A DNA stretch of 64,000 nucleotides from an uncultured Microbacterium sp. (lineage in GTDB: Bacteria > Actinomycetota > Actinomycetes > Actinomycetales > Microbacteriaceae), in the NCBI GenBank assembly GCA_913774665.1, contig CAJYHN010000004.1, positions 124,001 through 188,000 on the forward strand, written 5' to 3'. Shown here in pieces: positions 17,351 to 26,381 of the stretch. The first letter of the stretch is position 1. Each line of letters begins with the position of its first letter. The notes beneath the pieces are model-generated. The model was not told the DNA's origin and did no database searches. It saw nothing but the letters and a program-made list of their open reading frames with translations. The position numbers and the translations under genes were made by a program.

Positions 17351-18790
17351 ATGGAGTGGCTCGACCCCCTCGCCCTCGCCCGCTGGCAGTTCGGGTTGAC
17401 GACGCTGTACCACTTCCTCTTCGTGCCTCTGACCCTCGGAATGTCGCTCGCCGTGGCGATCTTCCAGACGGCCTGGTACCGCACGGGAGACGTACGGTGG
17501 CTGCACATCACACGCTTCTTCGGGAAGATCTTCCTGATCAACTTCGCGATGGGCGTGGTCACCGGCATCGTCCAGGAGTTCCAGTTCGGCATGAACTGGT
17601 CGGCCTACTCCCGCTTCGTCGGCGACGTCTTCGGCGCCCCGCTCGCCTTCGAGGGGCTGCTCGCCTTCTTCCTGGAGGCGACCTTCATCGGCCTGTGGAT
17701 CTTCGGGTGGGACAAGCTCCCCCGCCTCGCCCACCTCGCGAGCATCTGGATGGCGTCGATCGGCGCCACCCTGTCGGCGTACTTCATCATCGCCGCCAAC
17801 GCCTTCATGCAGAACCCGGTCGGCTACCAGATGTCGGCGGACGGTCACCGCGCCGAGCTCGTCGACTTCTGGGCCATGCTCACCAACCCCGTCGCCCTCG
17901 CGGCCTTCCCCCACACGATCTTCGCGGGCTGGATGTTCGCGGCCATGGTCATCGTCGCCGTCTCGGCCTGGCACATGGCGCGCGGGCGCAACACCGAGAT
18001 GATGCGCAAGACGCTCCGCTTCGGCCTCTGGTCGACGCTGGTGTCGTTCGTGCTCGTCGCGATCGTCGGCGACCAGCTGAGCCTCGTGATGGTCGCGACC
18101 CAGCCGATGAAGATGGCCGCGGCCGAAGCGACGTTCAACACCGTGTGCGGGCAGGATGCCTCGTTCTCGATCTTCACGCTCGGCACCCCCGACGGAACGA
18201 GCGAGCTGTTCAGCATCCGCGTGCCGTTCCTGCTCAGCATCCTGTCGACGCACTCGCTCGACGGGTGCGTGGAGGGCATCAACGACCTCAACACCCTGTA
18301 CAGCCAGCAGATGTTCCCGCAGTTCGCCGACCAGGTCGACGGCAACTTCGCCCCCGTGCTGTGGGTCACCTACTGGGCGTTCCGGTGGATGATCGCCCTC
18401 GGCGGCGTCGCGGCGCTCGTCAGCGTCGTGGGCCTGTGGGTAACGCGCAAGAAGGCCACCCGCCCGGTCGCGCCCTGGATGTGGCGCGTCGCGATCTGGG
18501 CGGCTCCCCTGCCCATGCTCGCGAGCCTCGTCGGCTGGCTGTTCACCGAGATGGGCCGACAGCCGTGGATCGTCTTCGGGCTCATGCTCACGCAGGACGG
18601 CGTCTCGCCCAGCGTCCCCGGGTGGAGCGTGCTGATCTCGCTGATCGCCTTCACCCTCGTCTACGCCACCCTCGCCGTCGTGGAGTACGGCCTCATCGTG
18701 AAGTTCGCGCAGAAGGGCCCCGAGCCACTGCCCGACCCCGACGCCCAACACGACGACTCGGTCGAGAACACCCCGACCACGGTCTACTAG
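17351..18790 (+). CDS. cydA: Cytochrome bd ubiquinol/menaquinol oxidase subunit I
   Basis: 479 residues, a short-Q-loop CydA. It carries the haem b ligands and oxidises quinol for oxygen reduction at low oxygen. Diagnostic segments: ARWQFGLTTLYHFLFVPLTL with the conserved His, the GRQPWI-type motif EMGRQPWIVFG, and about nine transmembrane helices. ATG 17351 has GGAGGC just upstream. First gene of cydA-cydB-cydD-cydC; 9 nt to cydB. Confidence 0.96.
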   Translation: MEWLDPLALARWQFGLTTLYHFLFVPLTLGMSLAVAIFQTAWYRTGDVRWLHITRFFGKIFLINFAMGVVTGIVQEFQFGMNWSAYSRFVGDVFGAPLAFEGLLAFFLEATFIGLWIFGWDKLPRLAHLASIWMASIGATLSAYFIIAANAFMQNPVGYQMSADGHRAELVDFWAMLTNPVALAAFPHTIFAGWMFAAMVIVAVSAWHMARGRNTEMMRKTLRFGLWSTLVSFVLVAIVGDQLSLVMVATQPMKMAAAEATFNTVCGQDASFSIFTLGTPDGTSELFSIRVPFLLSILSTHSLDGCVEGINDLNTLYSQQMFPQFADQVDGNFAPVLWVTYWAFRWMIALGGVAALVSVVGLWVTRKKATRPVAPWMWRVAIWAAPLPMLASLVGWLFTEMGRQPWIVFGLMLTQDGVSPSVPGWSVLISLIAFTLVYATLAVVEYGLIVKFAQKGPEPLPDPDAQHDDSVENTPTTVY

Positions 18791-18799
18791 GAGCCCCTC

Positions 18800-19831
18800 A
18801 TGGACCTCGCATACCTCTGGTTCTGGATCGTCGCCTTCCTTTTCGTCGGCTACTTCGTGCTCGACGGCTTCGACTTCGGCGTCGGCATGTCGATACCGTT
18901 CCTCGGCAAGGACGACATCGCCCGTCGGCAGATCATCAACACCATCGGCCCCGTCTGGGACCTCAACGAGACCTGGGTGATCGTCGCCGGCGCCGCCCTG
19001 TTCGCCTCGTTCCCCGAGTGGTACGCGACCCTGTTCAGCGGGTTCTACCTGCCGCTTCTCGCAATCCTCATCGCCCTGATCGCCCGCGGCGTCTCGTTCG
19101 AGTACCGTCACCAGCGCGACTCGCTGACGTGGAAGCGCGCGTTCGACCGCATGATCTTCTTCGGCTCGGCCGCTCCGGCATTCCTGTGGGGCGTCGCCTT
19201 CGCCAACATCGTGCAGGGCGTCCCCCTCGACGCCGACCACGAGTACGTCGGCACCGTGCTGACGCTTCTCAACCCCTACGGCATCCTCGGCGGGCTCACG
19301 ACCCTGACCCTGTTCTTCGTGCACGGGGTGTACTTCGTCGCCCTCAAGACCGACGGACAGGTACGCGCCGACGCCCGCTCGCTCGCGAAGAGGGCGGGAG
19401 TGCTGACCATCGCACTGGCCGCGCTGTTCCTCGTCTGGACGATCGTCAACGCCGCGAACGCCGGGGCGCCCCTGCTGCTCGGCGTCGTCGCCCTGGCCGG
19501 CATCGCCGCCCTGACCCTCATCGGGTCGTGGGTCGCGAACGTCCGCGATCGAGAAGGCACCGCCTTCGCCCTCGGCGCCGTGACGATCGTCACGGCGGTC
19601 GCGGCCCTGTTCTTCGCCCTGTTCCCGAACGTCATGCCCTCGACGCTCGCCGCGGGCTCGAGCCTCACCATCGACAACGCCTCGAGCACCGAGTACACGC
19701 TCACGATCATGAGCTGGGCGGCGCTCATCTTCCTGCCGCTGATCCTCGCGTACCAGGGCTGGACGTACTGGGTGTTCCGCAAGCGCGTCACCCGCGCCCG
19801 CATCGAGAAGGCCGCGCTCGTCGCCCACTGA
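18800..19831 (+). CDS. cydB: Cytochrome bd oxidase subunit II
   Basis: 343 residues with the conserved N-terminal segment LDGFDFGVGMSIPF and GPVWDLNETWVIVAGAALFA, eight to nine membrane helices. It forms the oxidase with CydA. An AGGAG precedes ATG 18800. Seven nucleotides separate it from cydD, indicating one operon. Confidence 0.96.
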   Translation: MDLAYLWFWIVAFLFVGYFVLDGFDFGVGMSIPFLGKDDIARRQIINTIGPVWDLNETWVIVAGAALFASFPEWYATLFSGFYLPLLAILIALIARGVSFEYRHQRDSLTWKRAFDRMIFFGSAAPAFLWGVAFANIVQGVPLDADHEYVGTVLTLLNPYGILGGLTTLTLFFVHGVYFVALKTDGQVRADARSLAKRAGVLTIALAALFLVWTIVNAANAGAPLLLGVVALAGIAALTLIGSWVANVRDREGTAFALGAVTIVTAVAALFFALFPNVMPSTLAAGSSLTIDNASSTEYTLTIMSWAALIFLPLILAYQGWTYWVFRKRVTRARIEKAALVAH

Positions 19832-19838
19832 GACCGTC

Positions 19839-21482
19839 ATGAAACCCGTCGACCCCCGACTGCTCCGGTACGCCACCGCCTCCCGCGGCTTCTTCGCGGT
19901 GACCGCGGCGATCGTGTTCGCGCAGACCGGCACGATCATCGGATTCGCCTGGGCGCTCACCAGCGCCCTGGTCGGCGTGATCGAGGGCAGGCCGGTCGAC
20001 GAACTGTGGGGATTCGTGGGGGTCGCGGCATCCCTCGTCCTCCTCCGCGGGCTCCTCGGGGCGGCCTCGGAGCGCGCGTCGGCCCGGGGTGCCGCTGCGG
20101 CGTCGCTGCAACTGCGGGCGGCCGTGATCGACGCGGTCGGACGACTCGGGCCCGCCTGGCTCGCTCGCCGTAACGCCGCGTCGCTCTCGGTCACGGCGGG
20201 CCACGGTCTCGAGGCGCTCGACGCCTTCTTCGGCCGGTACCTGCCGCAGCTGGTCGCCACCGCGATCACCATGCCGATCCTCATCGGGGCGATCACGCTC
20301 GCCGACCCGCTGTCGGGCCTGATCGTGCTGCTCACGATCCCCCTGATCCCCCTCTTCATGGTGCTGATCGGTCTCGCGACCCGCGGCGTGCAGCAGAAGC
20401 AGTACCGCACCCTCGGTCGCCTCGCCGCGCGCTTCGCCGACACCGTCGAGGGCCTGGGCACGCTGAAGGCGTTCGGGCGGCAGCACCGCGCCGCCGACTC
20501 GATCGAGACGATCACGCGCGACTACAAGCGCGAGACGATGACGGTGCTGCGCGTGTCGTTCCTCTCGGGGTTCGCGCTGGAGTTCCTGGCATCGATCTCG
20601 GTCGCGATCGTGGCGGTCACCATCGGCTTCCGCCTGCTCTCGGGCGATCTGAGCCTGCTCGTCGGCCTGTTCGTCCTGCTGCTCGCCCCGGAGGCATACC
20701 TGCCCCTGCGCCAGGTGGGCGTCCAGTTCCACGCCGCGTCCGAGGGGGCCGCGGCGACCGACGAGATCTTCGACACGCTCGACGCCGCGCGCTCCGCCCG
20801 AGAAGAGCGGATTCCGGATGCCGCGACCTCGACGCTCGCATCGACGGTGACGCTCGACGGGGTGCGCGTGCACCGCGAGGGACACGCGCTGCCCCGGGTG
20901 TCGCTGTCGCTCCGACCGGGAAGGGTGGTGCTCGTGACCGGTCCGAGCGGCGTCGGAAAGTCGTCGCTGATCGCCGCTCTCCTCGGGTACGCCGAGCACG
21001 ACGGCGAGGTGCGCCTCGACGGCGTCGCCGTCCCGCACGCCCGCGACGCCGTCGCCTGGACGGGCCAGCGACCGGGGCTGGTGTCCGGCACGGTGGCCGA
21101 GAACGTGGCGCTCGGGTCCCCCCTCGACTCCGGCCGCATCGCCGCCGCCCTGGCCGACGCCGGGGCATCCGACATCGACCCCGGGATCGCGCTCGGTGCG
21201 GGAGGAGCGGGCCTCTCCGGCGGCCAGGCGCAGCGCGTCGCCGTCGCGCGGGCCCTGTACCGCGCGCGAATCGGCGCGGTGCCGGTGCTCGTGCTCGACG
21301 AGCCCTCGAGCGCCCTGGATGCCGAGACCGAGGCCCACCTGTGGAGGACCCTCCGCCGCGAGGCCGACGCCGGCCGCGGCGTGCTCCTCGTCTCGCACCG
21401 CCGCTCCGCCCGCGCGATCGCCGACGACGTGGTCGAGCTCACGCCCCCCTCGCGCGCACGCGGACCGCAGGTGCGGTCGTGA
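19839..21482 (+). CDS. cydD: Thiol reductant ABC exporter subunit CydD
   Basis: 547 residues: six membrane helices (about 1-310) then an ATPase domain with Walker A VTGPSGVGKSSLI, signature GLSGGQAQRVAVARAL and Walker B VLVLDEPSSALD. With CydC it exports cysteine/glutathione, needed for bd oxidase assembly. The final codons overlap the cydC GTG start. Confidence 0.94.
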   Translation: MKPVDPRLLRYATASRGFFAVTAAIVFAQTGTIIGFAWALTSALVGVIEGRPVDELWGFVGVAASLVLLRGLLGAASERASARGAAAASLQLRAAVIDAVGRLGPAWLARRNAASLSVTAGHGLEALDAFFGRYLPQLVATAITMPILIGAITLADPLSGLIVLLTIPLIPLFMVLIGLATRGVQQKQYRTLGRLAARFADTVEGLGTLKAFGRQHRAADSIETITRDYKRETMTVLRVSFLSGFALEFLASISVAIVAVTIGFRLLSGDLSLLVGLFVLLLAPEAYLPLRQVGVQFHAASEGAAATDEIFDTLDAARSAREERIPDAATSTLASTVTLDGVRVHREGHALPRVSLSLRPGRVVLVTGPSGVGKSSLIAALLGYAEHDGEVRLDGVAVPHARDAVAWTGQRPGLVSGTVAENVALGSPLDSGRIAAALADAGASDIDPGIALGAGGAGLSGGQAQRVAVARALYRARIGAVPVLVLDEPSSALDAETEAHLWRTLRREADAGRGVLLVSHRRSARAIADDVVELTPPSRARGPQVRS

Positions 21483-23164
21483 ACGCCCGGGTCCGCGGCA
21501 TCCTGAGCTCGGCGATGCCCTCGCGGCGACGCTTCGCGCCCGCGGTGCTGTCGGGCTTCGGCACCGCGGCGAGCTCGATCGCCCTGCTCGCGGCGAGCGC
21601 GTGGCTCATCGCGCGGGCCGCCGAACAGCCCCTCGTGATGTACCTGTCGATGGCGGTGGTCGGGGTGCGCGCGTTCGCCCTGTCGCGGGGGGTGTTCCGC
21701 TACCTCGAGCGTCTCACCGGGCACGACGCCGCCCTGGAACAGCTCGCCGGAGTTCGCGCCGAGCTCGTGCGCGACCTCGTCCCTCTCGCTCCTGACGGAC
21801 TCGCGCGCTCGCGGCGCGGCGGGCTGCTCTCGAGCGTCGTCGACGACGTCGACGACCTGCAGAACCTCCCCCTGCGCGTCGTGCTCCCCCTCGTGGTCGC
21901 CGTCCTCACCTCGCTCGCCGCCGTGGTGTTCACCGCGATCGTCTCGTGGCCCGCGGCCGTCGTGCTGTTCGTCTGCCTGGCGCTCGCGTTCGCCCTCGCG
22001 GTCGTCGTGGGCGGGGCCGCCGGTGCGCGCGCGGAGCGTTCGATCGCCCCCCTCCGGGCCGCCGTCGCCGACGCGGTGCACGACCTGCTCACGAACCTCG
22101 ACACGCTGACGGCGTACGGAGCGCTGGATGCCGCGACCGAGCGCGTCCGTCGCGCCGATGCCGCTCTGCGCCGAGCCGTCGTCCGACGCGGCGGGGCGCA
22201 GGGGCTCACCTCGGGAGCCGTCTCGGTACTGGCCGGGGTCGCCTCGCTCGCCGCCCTGCTCGTCGCCGCCCCGTCGCTCGCCGGCGGATCCCTGTCGGGC
22301 CCGGGGCTCGCCGTCGTCGTGCTCGTGCCGATGGCCGTGTTCGAGGTGTTCGGACCGGTGCCCCTCGCCTTGGCCTCCTGGCGCCAGGTGCGCTCCGCGG
22401 CGGAACGCATCGCCGACGCCGTGCCCGGGGCCGTCCCCGACGGACTCCCCCGCGACGAACCCGCCGCGACCGGTACGGCACCGATCCTCGGCGCGGGCCT
22501 CGAACTGACCGGCGTCCGCGCGCACTGGCCGGCGCGCAGCGATCTCGACGGCGACGCCGGCCGGCTCGACGACATCGACCTGCGCCTGGGGCCGGGCGAG
22601 CGCGTCCTCGTCACGGGTCCGAGCGGAGCGGGCAAGACCACGCTGGCGCACGTGCTCACGCGTTTCCTCGACTACGAGGGCTCGTACCGGATCGGCGGCG
22701 TCGAGGCCCGCGACATCTCGGTCGACGATCTGCGCCGCACCGTCGGGATCATCGAGCAGTCGCCGTACCTGTTCGACGAGTCCGTGCGCCAGAACCTCCT
22801 CTTCGCGCGCGAGGGCGCCACCGACGAGGAGCTGTGGACGGTGCTCGAGCGCGTCGGCCTCGAGCCCTGGGTCCGCGAGCGCGGCGGCCTCGACGCCCGA
22901 GTCGGCGACCGGGGAGGGCTGGTGTCCGGCGGGCAGGCTCAGCGTCTCGCGCTCGCGCGGGCGGTGCTGCGCGACTTCCCGGTGCTCGTGCTCGACGAGC
23001 CCACCGCGGGCGTCGATCCCGCGGCATCCGACGCTCTGCTCCTCGACCTGCTCGGCGCGGTCGGACGGGACCGGGCGGTCGTGCTGGTCTCGCACGTCGA
23101 GATGCCGGAAGGGCTGGTGGACCGCGAGGTGCGGCTCGAGAACGGGCGCGTGGCCGCGGCCTGA
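21479..23164 (+). CDS. cydC: Thiol reductant ABC exporter subunit CydC
   Basis: 561 residues. The GTG start at 21479 overlaps the cydD stop (GTGA), fitting the two-subunit heterodimer. The membrane domain (LAASAWLIARAAEQP, SRGVFRYLERLTGHD) is characteristic of CydC. The ATPase has Walker A VTGPSGAGKTTLA, signature LVSGGQAQRLALARAV and Walker B VLVLDEPTAGVD. Last gene of the operon; convergent with modC, 1 nt apart. Confidence 0.95.
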   Translation: MNARVRGILSSAMPSRRRFAPAVLSGFGTAASSIALLAASAWLIARAAEQPLVMYLSMAVVGVRAFALSRGVFRYLERLTGHDAALEQLAGVRAELVRDLVPLAPDGLARSRRGGLLSSVVDDVDDLQNLPLRVVLPLVVAVLTSLAAVVFTAIVSWPAAVVLFVCLALAFALAVVVGGAAGARAERSIAPLRAAVADAVHDLLTNLDTLTAYGALDAATERVRRADAALRRAVVRRGGAQGLTSGAVSVLAGVASLAALLVAAPSLAGGSLSGPGLAVVVLVPMAVFEVFGPVPLALASWRQVRSAAERIADAVPGAVPDGLPRDEPAATGTAPILGAGLELTGVRAHWPARSDLDGDAGRLDDIDLRLGPGERVLVTGPSGAGKTTLAHVLTRFLDYEGSYRIGGVEARDISVDDLRRTVGIIEQSPYLFDESVRQNLLFAREGATDEELWTVLERVGLEPWVRERGGLDARVGDRGGLVSGGQAQRLALARAVLRDFPVLVLDEPTAGVDPAASDALLLDLLGAVGRDRAVVLVSHVEMPEGLVDREVRLENGRVAAA

Positions 23165-23165
23165 G

Positions 23166-24209
23166 TCAGCGTGACGCGACGAACCGGACGCGCTCCGGCG
23201 GCACGCTCCACAGCACCGTGTCGCCGGGGCGAAGGGATGCCGCCTCGATCGGCGCCACCTCCGCGGAGCCGTTGTCGGTGACGACGCGCACGCCCGTCGG
23301 CGTGGGCTCGACGGAGACCACCCGGACCGCGGTTCCCTCTCCGAGCCTCGCGTCCATCGCCCGATAGACGGCTCCGAGCGCGGCACCGTCCGTCGCGGCG
23401 AGCGCACGAGAGGCCGGATCCACCGACTCGAGCCGGAGCGCTCCCCGCACGAACGCTCCGCCGCTGGCTTCGCCGGCGAGCCGCTCCAGACCCGCGATCC
23501 GCGCGGCGACGTCGGTGAGCGGGGTCGAGAGCACCTCCCGGACGGGCCCCTCCTGCGTCACCCGCCCGCGCTCCACGATGACGAGGCGGTCGGCCAGGGC
23601 GGCCGCGTCGATCGCGTCGTGGGTGACGGCGACGGTCGTCACGCCCGCGAGCCGCTCCCGCAGCATCGCGCGGATCTCCGACGCCGTGACCGCATCGAGG
23701 GCGACGAGGGGTTCGTCGAGCAGGACGACCCGCGGCTCGGCCGCCAGCGCCCGGGCGACCGCGACGCGCTGCTGCTCCCCGCCCGACAACTGCGCGGGGC
23801 GCCGATCGCCCGTGCCCGGCAATCCGACACGGGCCAGCCACTGCTCGGCGGTGTCGCGGGCGACGGATGCCGGGACCCCGGCCGCCCGCGGACCGAAGGC
23901 GACGTTCTCGCGCACGGTGAGGTGCGGAAACAGGCGCGCCTCCTGCCCGAGCAGCACGATCCCCCGGTGCATCGGTGCGGTCCGCAGCCGCGGTGCCCGG
24001 TCGAGAACGCGCCCGTCGACCGAGATCTCGCCCGCGTCGAGGGGGGTGAGCCCGGCGAGCGCGCCGAGCAGTGTCGACTTCCCGGCTCCGCTTCGACCCA
24101 TGACGGCGACGGTCTCGCCCGGGGCGACGTCGAGCGTGGCGTCGACGACGAAGTCACGGCGGCGCACGCGGATGCGCGCGCGGAGCTCGGCGGCATCCGG
24201 GATCGTCAT
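23166..24209 (-). CDS. modC: Molybdate ABC transporter ATP-binding protein
   Basis: 347 residues. The ATPase domain (about 10-235) has Walker A VMGRSGAGKSTLL, signature QLSGGEQQRVAVARAL, Walker B VVLLDEPLVALD and an H-loop VTHD. The C-terminal about 110 residues include a TOBE/mop molybdate-binding region (LRPGDTVLWSVPPERVRF). ATG 24209 overlaps the modB stop by 4 nt. Third gene of modA-modB-modC. Confidence 0.92.
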   Translation of the reverse strand: MTIPDAAELRARIRVRRRDFVVDATLDVAPGETVAVMGRSGAGKSTLLGALAGLTPLDAGEISVDGRVLDRAPRLRTAPMHRGIVLLGQEARLFPHLTVRENVAFGPRAAGVPASVARDTAEQWLARVGLPGTGDRRPAQLSGGEQQRVAVARALAAEPRVVLLDEPLVALDAVTASEIRAMLRERLAGVTTVAVTHDAIDAAALADRLVIVERGRVTQEGPVREVLSTPLTDVAARIAGLERLAGEASGGAFVRGALRLESVDPASRALAATDGAALGAVYRAMDARLGEGTAVRVVSVEPTPTGVRVVTDNGSAEVAPIEAASLRPGDTVLWSVPPERVRFVASR

Positions 24210-24985
24210 CTGCCCACCCCCGGTCGCCACCCGCGCACGAGCAGCAGCACGGCGACGGCGGTAATCAGCAGCAGCAGCGACAGGGCCACCGCGGTGCCCT
24301 GGGACACTCCCGCTCCGTTGAACGCGGTGTAGATCGCCAGCGGCATCGTCTGCGTGACACCGGGACGGTTGCCGGCGAACAGCGCGGTCGCCCCGAACTC
24401 CCCGATCGCTCGGGCGAAGCACAGCACCACGCCGGCGACGATGCCGGGAGCGGCCAACGGCAGAGTGACGCGCCGAAGGATCGTCGCGCGCGACGCGCCG
24501 AGCGAGGCGGCCGCGCGCTCGAATTCGACGCCGGTGCTGCGCAACGCCCCCTCGACGGCGAGGACGAGGAACGGGAGGGCGACGAACACCTGGGCCAGCA
24601 CGACAGCGGTAGTGGTGAACGGCAGGGCGAGGAAGCCGAACCAGCCGTTGCGCCCGAACAGGTACAGCAGGGCGACACCGCCGACCATCGGGGGCAGCAC
24701 GAGCGGCACGGTGACGACCGCGCGCAGCAGCGCCGCCGTCCGCGCGGGACTGCGGGCGATGAGAAGGGCGAGAGGGATGCCGACCACCGCGCACACCGCG
24801 GTGGCCACGGCCCCCGTTCCCAGCGACAACGCCAGGGCCGAGAGGGCGGCCTCCGACGTCACGTCACTCCACAGCGTCGCCCACTCCACCCGCGCGATGA
24901 GAGCGGTGAGCGGAACCAACAGGAAGAGCAGGCCGAGCACCGCCGGCACGATCAGCCACCGGGGGATGTATCCCGCCGCTCTCAC
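24206..24985 (-). CDS. modB: Molybdate ABC transporter permease
   Basis: 259 residues, about six membrane helices, with the binding-protein-dependent EAA loop FERAAASLGASRATILRRVT. GTG 24985 overlaps the modA stop (GTGA), and AAGYIPRW starts the family-like sequence. It couples ModA-bound molybdate to ModC. Confidence 0.92.
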   Translation of the reverse strand: MRAAGYIPRWLIVPAVLGLLFLLVPLTALIARVEWATLWSDVTSEAALSALALSLGTGAVATAVCAVVGIPLALLIARSPARTAALLRAVVTVPLVLPPMVGGVALLYLFGRNGWFGFLALPFTTTAVVLAQVFVALPFLVLAVEGALRSTGVEFERAAASLGASRATILRRVTLPLAAPGIVAGVVLCFARAIGEFGATALFAGNRPGVTQTMPLAIYTAFNGAGVSQGTAVALSLLLLITAVAVLLLVRGWRPGVGR

Positions 24986-25740
24986 GGCGCGCGGAAGCCC
25001 GCGCCGGCGAGGACGCGCTGCCCGTCCTGCCCGAGCACGAACGCCACGAATGCGGACGCGGCCTCGGGGTTCGGAGCACCGGTCAGGGCGGCGATCGGGT
25101 AGCGGTTGACGACGGCATCGGCTCCGGCCGGCACGATGGTCTCGACGTCGTCGCGACCGGCGACGTCGGTGGCGTAGACGAGACCCGCGTCGGCCTCGGA
25201 GGCCGCGACCTTGGTGAGCACGGCGGTGACGTTCTGCTCGGAGCTGGCGGGTGTGACGGCCACGCCGGCGTTCGACAGGAGGGTGCGCGACGCCGCGCCG
25301 CACGGGACCTCGGGCGCGCACAGCACCGTTGTGACCCGGGCCAGGTCCGCGAGGGTGGCCACGGCGCCGGGATTGCCCTTCGGCACCGCGATCACGAGGG
25401 TGTTGCCGGCGAAGAGCTGGGGGTCGGGTGCCTGCTCCTTCACCTTCGCCATGTTCTTCTCGTCGGCCGAGGCGAACACGTCGGCCGGCGCCCCCTCGCC
25501 GATCTGCGTCGCGAGGGTGCTCGATCCGTCGTACACCGCGCTCACCGTGACGCCGGGATGGGCGGCCTCGAACGCGGTGGCGATCTGGTCGAACGACCGC
25601 TGCAGCGAGGCGGCGGCGTACACCTCCACCGTTCCGGACAGGGAGTCCTCGGACGCCGCGGGCGCGGGCGCGGCGCTCGCGCAGCCGGCGAGCAGGGCCG
25701 CGGCGGCGACGACGACGACAAGAGAGAGGGGGCGGCTCAT
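24982..25740 (-). CDS. modA: Molybdate-binding lipoprotein ModA
   Basis: 252 residues. The signal peptide has a lipobox LLAGC, so the protein is anchored outside the membrane. The mature protein has VEVYAAASLQRSFDQIA and ADVFASADEKNM, typical oxyanion-binding segments of ModA, and ends VLAGAGFRAP. ATG 25740 has GAAAGGA upstream. First gene of modABC. Confidence 0.94.
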   Translation of the reverse strand: MSRPLSLVVVVAAAALLAGCASAAPAPAASEDSLSGTVEVYAAASLQRSFDQIATAFEAAHPGVTVSAVYDGSSTLATQIGEGAPADVFASADEKNMAKVKEQAPDPQLFAGNTLVIAVPKGNPGAVATLADLARVTTVLCAPEVPCGAASRTLLSNAGVAVTPASSEQNVTAVLTKVAASEADAGLVYATDVAGRDDVETIVPAGADAVVNRYPIAALTGAPNPEAASAFVAFVLGQDGQRVLAGAGFRAP

Positions 25741-25780
25741 GACGGTCCTTTCGGCGACGCCGGCGGCTCGCTGGCCTCTC

Positions 25781-25799
25781 ATTATTCCGCATCTGCGGA
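25781..25799 (-). promoter_or_regulatory. Candidate modA promoter/operator palindrome
   Basis: TCCGCA-TC-TGCGGA (25786-25799) is a perfect 6-2-6 inverted repeat about 46 nt upstream of modA. On the minus strand it abuts AATAAT, one mismatch from a -10 hexamer (25781-25786). The MerR/TOBE regulator encoded next upstream is the obvious candidate binder (inference). Confidence 0.5.
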
Positions 25800-25911
25800 T
25801 CGAGTGCGCCATTTCATCCGCGCAACCCGGAACAGCAGCTCGCCGACGAACGACATCGACCTGTCGGCGAGCCGCCTCTCCGCGGGAAAGCCCTCCCGGT
25901 GATCCGGGGTC

Positions 25912-26307
25912 TCAGCTGCGCGGGGCCTCGACGGTGACGACCGTCGCCTTCACCGAGGCCACCGCGAGCGAGCCCGGCTCGAGCGCGAGCTCTTCGGCGG
26001 CCTCGGCCGACATCAGCGACACCACCCGGTGAGGTCCGCACTGCAGGTCGACCTGGGCCATCACCCCGTCGATCTGCACGCGGGTGACGATCCCCACGAA
26101 GCGGTTGCGGGCGCTCGAGGCGATCGCGGTCGGGTCGTCGGGCTCGGCCGCGAGCGCCACCGCCCGCTCGGCCAGCGCCGCCCCGGGGATCTCCGTCGGC
26201 GAGGTCCCGGTCGTGGGCAGCACGCCCTGGTCGATCCATCGGCGCACGGTGTCGTCGCTGACTCCGAGCAGACGCGCGGCCTGCGCGATGCGGAAGGTGT
26301 TCGGCAT
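25912..26307 (-). CDS. MerR-type HTH + TOBE domain molybdate-responsive regulator
   Basis: 131 residues. The N-terminal helix-turn-helix IAQAARLLGVSDDTVRRWID (about 6-25) is MerR/excisionase-like. The C-terminal about 70 residues (SARNRFVGIVTRVQIDGVMA ... SLAVASVKATVVTVE) are a TOBE (mop) domain that binds molybdate in ModE and Mop proteins. This arrangement is the usual single-TOBE ModE substitute of actinobacteria. It lies between modABC and moaA, reading toward modA. Confidence 0.87.
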   Translation of the reverse strand: MPNTFRIAQAARLLGVSDDTVRRWIDQGVLPTTGTSPTEIPGAALAERAVALAAEPDDPTAIASSARNRFVGIVTRVQIDGVMAQVDLQCGPHRVVSLMSAEAAEELALEPGSLAVASVKATVVTVEAPRS

Positions 26308-26324
26308 CCCCCGACCGTACCCCT

Positions 26325-26339
26325 CCCGTGAGACACGGG
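26325..26339. promoter_or_regulatory. Short palindrome between the TOBE regulator and moaA
   Basis: CCCGTG-AGA-CACGGG is a perfect 6-3-6 inverted repeat centred between two divergent start codons (26307 and 26382). It may be an operator for the regulator or a transcript-end structure; there is no further support. Confidence 0.35.
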
Positions 26340-26381
26340 CTCATCGCCCTCCCCCCGCCCGCACTGACCTAGGCTCGACCC

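Noticed and set aside
16844-20515. Open frame of 1223 codons on the - strand across cydA-cydD
   Set aside because: Low-complexity Arg/Glu/Asp translation antisense to strongly conserved cyd genes; a composition artefact.
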